Of a stretch of DNA of 64,000 bases, positions 57,571-64,000 are shown piece after piece. The DNA lies in assembly GCA_025617375.2 (NCBI GenBank), contig JAMYGW020000001.1, positions 3,968,001 to 4,032,000 on the forward strand, in the 5' to 3' direction. The stretch is from Acarospora socialis (lineage: Eukaryota > Ascomycota > Lecanoromycetes > Acarosporales > Acarosporaceae). The position numbers were made by a program, and so were the translations under genes. Below the pieces are notes generated by a model. That model searched no databases. It was not told where the DNA came from and saw nothing but the letters and a program-made list of their open reading frames with translations. Numbering within the stretch: position 1 is the first letter of the stretch; every line of letters begins with the position of its first letter.

Positions 57571-59723
57571 TTACTGGCGGAGAGAAGTCAACTGATAGTG
57601 ATACTGCTTCTGTGATCCAGTCCGAATATCATCCGCGATCTTCTCCGCAAGCATATCTGGAAGCGATCTTAGCATTCCATTATTACGTTTTGGGAGCCTC
57701 ATAGATGTTGGATCCAAAACAGCACTTACAGACGGTAGCCATGGGATGCCCAGGGGGTAAGAAGGGGAAAGCGGACGCGTCCACGACCCTCAAGCTGTTC
57801 ACACCCATCACCTTGGCGTGTGAGTCCACAACTGCGTTCTCATCTCCGGGCTTACCCATCGCGCAAGTGGCAGAAGCATGCCACACAGTGTTGAAGCTCT
57901 TCTTGATGAGGTCTAAAATCTCGGCGTCGGTCTGCACTTCTGGTCCAGGGAAGTATTCTGCTCCGATAACGATTTGCTGCATCGCCGGCGTTGCAAAGAA
58001 CTCTCGAGCACGCTTGTATGCGGCGATGGCCACTGCTTGATCTGCAGGATGGGTGAGGTAGTTGGGGTTGATAATGGGCTGATCATTGGTGTTATCGGAG
58101 GATATGGTAACTGTGCCTCTTGACAGAGGAGCAATGAGGGCTACTGCCATGGTGGCGTAATTATAGCTGTCTGTAGGAGCGTCTCGGATGTAGTTCTCTT
58201 GGTAGCCAGAGAAGCCGGCAACGGCCAGAAACTCTATCTCAGGCCAGTCCGCCGGAAATCGGGTGAGTTCATCAGTGATATTGCTAGAGAAATTTGATCG
58301 TAGTGATTGTGGAACCTTTTCCCATCCTACAGAAGATTAATGTCAGCAGGTGCACCTAAGGTGGAAGGAATGCCTGCATGACTTACCAAGAAAGTCACCA
58401 CCTGGACTGCTGAGGATACCGCCCTGTTCACTATTGAACTCATTGATCGCTTGCTGGGAAAATTCAGGATTGGCGAGCGCAGAGCCGGTAATGACATCAA
58501 CTCGATGGCTAGGTCCAAATAGGATATGATCCTACTGTATCGTCAGTTACTGGCTGTGAAGCAGATCAAGCCCATTTCGAGCTACTCACCCACATGTTTT
58601 GACCTACTCCTGGCCTATCTGCAACTACAGGGATATTGTACTGCTTCAATGTCGCAACTGGACCAACTCCAGATACCATCAACAGTTGTGGAGACTGAAA
58701 TACACCAGCAGATAGAATGACTTCCTTTTTCCCTGACAAGGTGTAGATCTTTCCCTGAGTATCGACCTGAACCCCTGTCGCTGTTTGTCCTTGGAAAAGA
58801 ACCTTTCGTGCCAATGTACTGCCATATACAACTAAGTTAGGTCTTCCCAACACAGGCTGTAAGAAAGCTGTCTCAGATGATTCTCGAGCTCCTGTTGTGT
58901 GATCAATAGTGTTGATCACATACGATGAGCCAATCAGTTTGCCGCTTGTGAACCCATTAATGGGATGTATGCCAATTTGTTCAAGTCCTTTTTGAGACCA
59001 AGTAGAAAATGCCTGGGCATAGTTTGGAAATGTAACCGAGAGGGGCTGGCCACCGGGTCCAAGGCTTGGCAGATCATACTCAGGCGTCGCATTCACTCCT
59101 CTCTTGCTGATATCTGGCGGTGTGAAGTTCAGACTCTTCTCAAAATATGGCAAGAGATTATCAAAAGTATAGCTCTGATCCCCCACCGCATCTGCCCACA
59201 TTTGGTAGGAATCGACGGTGCCTCTCTGATATACCATATAATTGCGCGCGGTGCATCCACCGAGTGTTTTCCCGCGGGCGTAGTGTTGGACCGCGTTGAA
59301 AGCTCCCTAGTAAAGTCAGCTTGACGATCTCTACGCTGCCGAGACCTATCTTACGGCCTGTGGCGTTGTAGTAAACCCCCAGTCTACCAATGGATTGACA
59401 TCTTTCGGGTCTTTACCAGTCCAATAAACGTCATCGGCTGGGATCTGGCTGATATTGCCATCGGTGATCTCGTAGAAACTCCCTGCTTCAATGACCGCTA
59501 CCAGGGTCGAAGGGTCCTCCGATAATCGGGCTGCTATAGTCAAGCCAGCATTACCTCCACCGACAACAACGTAATCGAAGGTTCGGTTAATGTTGGGCAC
59601 CCCGAAGTTGTTGCCCAGAAGGGTTCGGGACTTCAGGCGTTGTCGTTCATAAGTAGGTGCCGATTCAGTGAAGACAGCAAGTGTCAGAAGCAGAGCTGCG
59701 GCATGCAGGATGTAAAACATCAT
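57571..59723 (-). CDS. Secreted GMC-family FAD oxidoreductase
   Basis: Exons 59723-59355, 59306-58590, 58531-58387, 58326-57730 and 57656-57571 give 637 residues. A signal peptide (MMFYILHAAALLLTLAVFTE) is followed by the FAD dinucleotide motif DYVVVGGGNAGLTIAARLSE and AVIEAG, the GMC signature KTLGGCTARNYMVYQRG, GKKEVILSAGVFQSPQLLMV (signature 2), and the C-terminal catalytic pair of the family: His in WHASATCAMG and His in GHPMATVYMLAEKIADDI. Aryl-alcohol oxidases, glucose dehydrogenases and secondary-metabolite GMC enzymes share this plan; the substrate is not readable. It is in tandem with the MFS transporter upstream. Confidence 0.92.
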
Positions 59724-61155
59724 AACTATAAAAGGCTTGGCCGGAAAGCAATGACTCGAAAAGGTTTGAATGATTCTGTCTGAGTTGGGGCAAAAACAAT
59801 TCTTAGGGAAATTGACATTGAGGAACAAGACTGGGAGTTCGGGAACCTATCAGTCAAACTGCTTCTCGAACTTAGAGGAGCGCTGAAGCTTGGATATGAT
59901 GTGCGGCAAGAGGCCTCTGGTGTATCTTATGTCAAGCCAAGCAGGCTCCACTAGCCAATTCGATTGCTGAGTCCCCCATGATTATAAGCCGTGCGGACTT
60001 ACAACGCATGTAGTGCATTTAAACATGCCGTGTTTGTTACTGTACTGTGCTGCATACAAGCTCTCATTCAAGGTAATCTATCTTACTCGGAGCCCACGAG
60101 TACAGGGTACCCTGATGCAGTTAGGGATGAATAAGAAAGGTTTTTTATTCAAAGATTGTACGAAGTACACAATCCCCCGCACCAGCATCCAAATTTTGGA
60201 CATTTGTAAGCAATAAGCATAAGGTACGGAAGTACCTACCTTAGCGGTAGGCATGACTAATATAATTGCATTAGCTGCATAAGGTATGATGTGCATTTGA
60301 CATCGCCGATGCACTACCTTAAGGTATCAACCTCTCTTGGCCATTGCTAAGCATTGGCCCCCTTGCTGGTCACTTGGTACTGAGTCTGAACTTGAATGCT
60401 CAGAACAAAAGACAATGACACAAGATGAGTTATTATTGAGGCAGTAGGCTTCACCAATCAGCTTGGCAAGCTTGTACAAGCAGTCACAAAGCTGACGACT
60501 TGGCAGTGGTGAACATAAGAGGTTGACATTCTTAGATGATACATTTCCACACTGTTCCCTTTTAGACACGGGTTCTTGCTTCTACCAGTGTTACTTCTAG
60601 GTTTCTGCCAAGATTCACTCTCTGAATACACCTGCAAGGTCCTTACAAGCTGGAGTAAACCAGACATCTTACATGTATAGCGCACACAGTGATAACCTAC
60701 ATCAAATGAAGATGTAAGTACTAATTTGAGTAGAACAACTCGGTATCTGACAGTTTAGGTATATATAGCACATAAAAAATTATTGCTATTAGTCTCAACG
60801 TCACCGACTCCAGGTTCTAAAATGAATATGCATTTCTTATGGGACCTGATTGTGCAGATGGCAGAATGCCGATATTCCTTTTGAATGGCAAGTCCTTGCG
60901 GTTATGTGCTAATTTCAGCCGCACTATCAATACAGCAGACATGGATCCGCATGCACTCCATAGTTGAACCGCCCGCTATAGCTTGCCGCTGGCGGAAATT
61001 AACCCTGCGAAAGCCAGCCAATAGTGACGATGTTGAAGCGAAGCAGTTCACAAAATTACTCCGTTGAAACTTCTCGAACTCTACATGTGTTAGGATTACA
61101 TTCATACAGCTTTGCGAGACCTTCATGGTCCTCGTAACGCCGTCAGGCTGACTTT
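59724..61155. other. Spacer between GMC gene and MFS transporter
   Basis: 1.4 kb. TACCTT/AAGGTA words cluster at about 60220-60335, including CATAAGGTACGG, GTACCTACCTTAG and ACTACCTTAAGGTATC. No gene supported. Confidence 0.45.
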
Positions 61156-62692
61156 CTACCACTTTGTCCTCCAATTCCACCCCTTTACTTTGATCCGGAC
61201 CCATACAAAACATAGACAGGAGGCCACATAGCTGAGTCCGGTGAAAAGAGCGGCGGCCCAATACCTTTCTTTACCTGCAGCGTTCACTGCATCAAGAAGG
61301 CTCCCAGCAATAGGGATGCTTGCCAACACGCCAAAAGCTACTACCGTGAAGCAGCTTGCATAATATCGTCCATATTCTGGAGTTTCGCAAAGCTGACCGA
61401 GGCAGATTGGTGTCAAGCTAACATTTGAACCGCTGACAAATCCAAATAGCAGTACAAAGACTACCAGGAGTGCGCAGTTGTCCAGGTTTGGTACGAGAAT
61501 GTCTGGTAACCAGAAACACAGGACTGATACCGTGCAGAGGAATAACGAGACAAGCATAGTGTTGTATCGGCCGAATCGATCAGCCAGGTCGCCCGCCATG
61601 TACCGGCCAATGCATGAAGCAGCATTGAGAACCGCGAGAAGCTGATACGCAAACGCCGCTGACCCCGTAAAGGCCTCCTCGTGAGACAGACGTTGTCGAT
61701 CGATGTAGTAGCTCGGCGCGTATGTAATAGGTATGAAGTACGCCAGATCCGTCAAAAGGACTCCAGCGGTTGTGGCTGCCATGGCTCCTGTTCCATCCAT
61801 GAAGATCCGTGGGTCCGGCAATGTATCTCGCCAAGTAGTTGCTGCTCCTCTGCGCGGTGGAACTCTGCTTCGGCAGAATGCCACGCTGATAGCGCAAAGC
61901 ACGAGCAGCACAAATCCGAGAATACGGATGGACCATCCCCATCCAACTTGAGGGAGGAGTGATTGTATCATCAAGGGAAAGAGAACGCCACCGAAACCCC
62001 CTCCTATGAATGCTATGCCACTGGCGAGACCGCGACGCTCCATGAACCAATGAGCGACGCAGCCCATTGATGGTGTGAGGAGAAGGGATGAACCGATACC
62101 AGTTAGGATGGAGAACGACAGAAAGATCTGATAGAACTCTATATCTTTATTAGTAAAAAACAGAGCTTCGAAGAAGATCAGGCTAACATCAATCTCAGCA
62201 GATTATTATGAGAATGGGTGATGCTCGAGTATCATATGCACTGATCTTACCTGTGCAGACGCTGAGCGAGAAAATGCCAATGAGCGTGCAAATAGTTCCC
62301 GCAATTATCAGTGCACGCGGGCCCTTCGCATCGAAGGTCGGTCCAACTTGCACCCCACAAATCCAGTTCACGAAGGCGTAGGTTGAGAATATCCAGCCAA
62401 GAGTAGATGGAGATTCTTCCGGTAAAATCTCTTTTGAGATAACGACCTCGAACACTCCAGCTGTGTTGTAGATACCTAGTGATGCGGTCAAGCCACAAAA
62501 AGCACCCAACACCACCAACCAGGCATCACGGCCACCCTCGGGATAAGTAATCTCGGTGTCGACGGGCGCTGGGTCAACCGCTGTGGGAAGAGATTGCGAA
62601 GGTTTTCCGACATGGGGAAAGCACCTTTTTTCGTTATCCGGGATGTGCGAAACATCTATCAGTGACAAACTGTATTCGGAGGTCGGTGTCAT
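61156..62692 (-). CDS. MFS monocarboxylate-type (MCT/MCH) transporter
   Basis: Exons 62692-62251 and 62138-61156 give 474 residues. An N-terminal cytosolic tail of about 50 residues leads into PEGGRDAWLVVLGAFCGLTA (TM1, D-G-G-x-x-W motif of the family), followed by about 12 helices. Landmarks: LGWIFSTYAFVNWICGVQVG, HWFMERRGLASGIAFIGGGF, the mid-loop, then AFAYQLLAVLNAASCIGRYM and GDLADRFGRYN (MFS A-like motif), ending in WVRIKVKGWNW. Fungal MCH relatives move small organic acids, riboflavin or secondary metabolites. Its position next to the GMC oxidoreductase, same strand, hints at a shared small pathway but co-regulation is not shown. Confidence 0.9.
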
Positions 62693-64000
62693 TATCTCCT
62701 ACTGCTTCACTTTGAAAGACTTGCAATGTGTCGGAACTCAAAGGACGAAAGAAGATTATATGATTCTTGTCGTATGTTTCTATTCAACAGATATTCTTGT
62801 TTGAGAGGAGAAGTGATAGACCAAATCTGCCTGGGGTTGCTAAAGGGTCAAATCACCCTTAGAGAAGAAGGCAACAAGGTGACGGGTGATGCTGCAGTGG
62901 CTTTTGAACTTTTTTTGCAATGAGAAGTGTTGCGAATCATACGTAGTATGGCTCTTACTTACGTCGCACCATGCTGGGGCTTAGGGTTAGAGCTTGTTTA
63001 TGCAGCCCTATTAGGATTAATTTCTTGACTTGCCCCTTAGAGAGTTACCTTAATAACCGTAACACATACAGTGTACTCAAAATGACCACTCACCGCAAAG
63101 CAACAAAAGTAGGAAGTATGTATCAAAAGGACCCAGTCAGTGGCAAGCAACGGAACTGTGAACTTATAGTGACGAATCAGCATCAAGCATTGCCTGTGTA
63201 CTCAAAATGACCACTCAGAGACAAGATCGGGTGTGTACATATATGGACCAATCAGTGACAAGCGACGGAACTGCGTGGGTGTGTACATAAATTGACCAAT
63301 CAGCGACAAGTGTTGGCAAACACTCCCCATCAGCTTGCCTGCACCGTGGGAATTTCTGGCAGAAGATTAATGCAGATAACTTATCATCTCAAGTGCATCT
63401 AGTGTGTCCAGATACAAGGCATTATCTCTAACTGCTTTAGGCATGTATTCTCATTTTGCTCCACGTAGAGTCGGTATGGGCCGAATATAAAGATTGCGTC
63501 TATCCAAGACGTGTTGGAGACCAAATTGGCCAAGACACTCGGTGGCATTACGGACTTGGTCAATGCTGGAAACGCAATTCAGCCAGTTCAGGCATGAGTG
63601 AAGGTCAGCTACTTACCGTTAGCAACACAGACTTCAAATGGGTCATTCATAACAGTGCAGCTTGCTACATCGAGGTGGGTTTTGAAATAGAGATGCTTGC
63701 TGGGTACGACTTTCTTTCTAGGTTACTTAGGTTTTATATCTAGGCGTCTTTGACTTTGTAGCTAGACGAATTCAAGATCCTGTGTAATGTGCCACTGCAC
63801 TACTTTCAAGGTCACCTTGTCTAACTTTACACTATTGGCCTGAACCGCGAGCTAAACGGGTGCACAGGATCGAGTCCGGTGTAGTTGTGGGGGGCACCAT
63901 CTTAATACCAATTCGTGCCCAAGACCATCGATGATATTCAGTACAATCTCAACATTGACCCGGCCCCTTGTATTTATGACCACATTCACTCCATCACGCT
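62693..64000. other. Right-end spacer with degenerate tandem repeats
   Basis: No gene recognised to the window end. A telomere-like TTAGGGTTAG word occurs at about 62982-62991. Repeats are listed separately. A 95-codon frame at 63456-63743 has no family resemblance. Confidence 0.45.
63071..63312 (+). repeat. Degenerate tandem repeat, about five copies
   Basis: Units begin near 63071, 63118, 63196, 63233 and 63281, with consensus GTGTACnnAAAnTGACCA followed by ATCAGnGACAAGnnACGGAA. Spacing is irregular (about 35-80 bp), so it is an eroded minisatellite or stacked insertion remnants. No coding role. Confidence 0.6.

Overview
The window is nuclear DNA of a filamentous ascomycete (Pezizomycotina). 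Its genes carry many short GT-AG introns (about 49-100 bp) with CTGAC/CTAAC-like branch sites, and the gene set is fungal: Atg11, Nhp6, Kes1-type oxysterol-binding protein, homoserine dehydrogenase, DUF3632 and Tudor/HVA1 proteins, GMC oxidoreductase and an MCH-type transporter. I could not place it to genus. Exon boundaries were worked out by eye from reading frame, splice consensus and family conservation; every model given with exons sums to a whole number of codons.

Left arm (1-38 kb), gene-rich and mostly housekeeping: atg11 (-) and a CENP-H-like kinetochore gene (+) diverge from a 248-bp spacer; then NHP6 (+), a conserved eight-exon protein of unknown function (+), HOM6 (-), a CCDC174-like protein (+), a 2.9-kb spacer, KES1/OSH4 (-), GLN4 (-), a small secreted four-cysteine protein (-), a DUF3632 protein (-), an HVA1-type Tudor/AT-hook protein (-), a large conserved unknown (-), a Gfo/Idh/MocA oxidoreductase (-) diverging by 87 bp from oligoribonuclease REX2 (+), a small unknown (-), and a 12-exon amino-acid/choline permease (+) with 18-nt and 11-nt microexons.

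Middle (38,277-51,042): one A+T-rich, CpG-poor island that is a four-deep nest of transposable elements, each layer bounded by its own target-site duplication. From outside in: a TA-duplicating element with about 225-bp terminal inverted repeats; a Copia element (175-bp LTRs, TSD AAAAC); a roughly 460-bp hAT-like MITE (8-bp TSD AGCAAATG) inside the Copia reverse transcriptase; and a minus-strand Gypsy element (352-bp LTRs, TSD CAACT) inside the MITE. All are inactivated by C-to-T/G-to-A changes, mainly in CpC and CpG contexts rather than the CpA of classical RIP. The Gypsy element also carries a decayed opposite-strand ORF for a Cys-rich, coiled-coil protein.

Right arm (51-64 kb): a DUF3445 (haem-dependent N-demethylase-like) gene starts 74 bp from the transposon edge; then phosphoglucomutase PGM2, an F-box protein, a secreted GMC oxidoreductase and a monocarboxylate-type MFS transporter, ending in a spacer with degenerate tandem repeats. 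Part of the PGM2 upstream region has a diverged copy upstream of the permease on the other side of the transposon nest.
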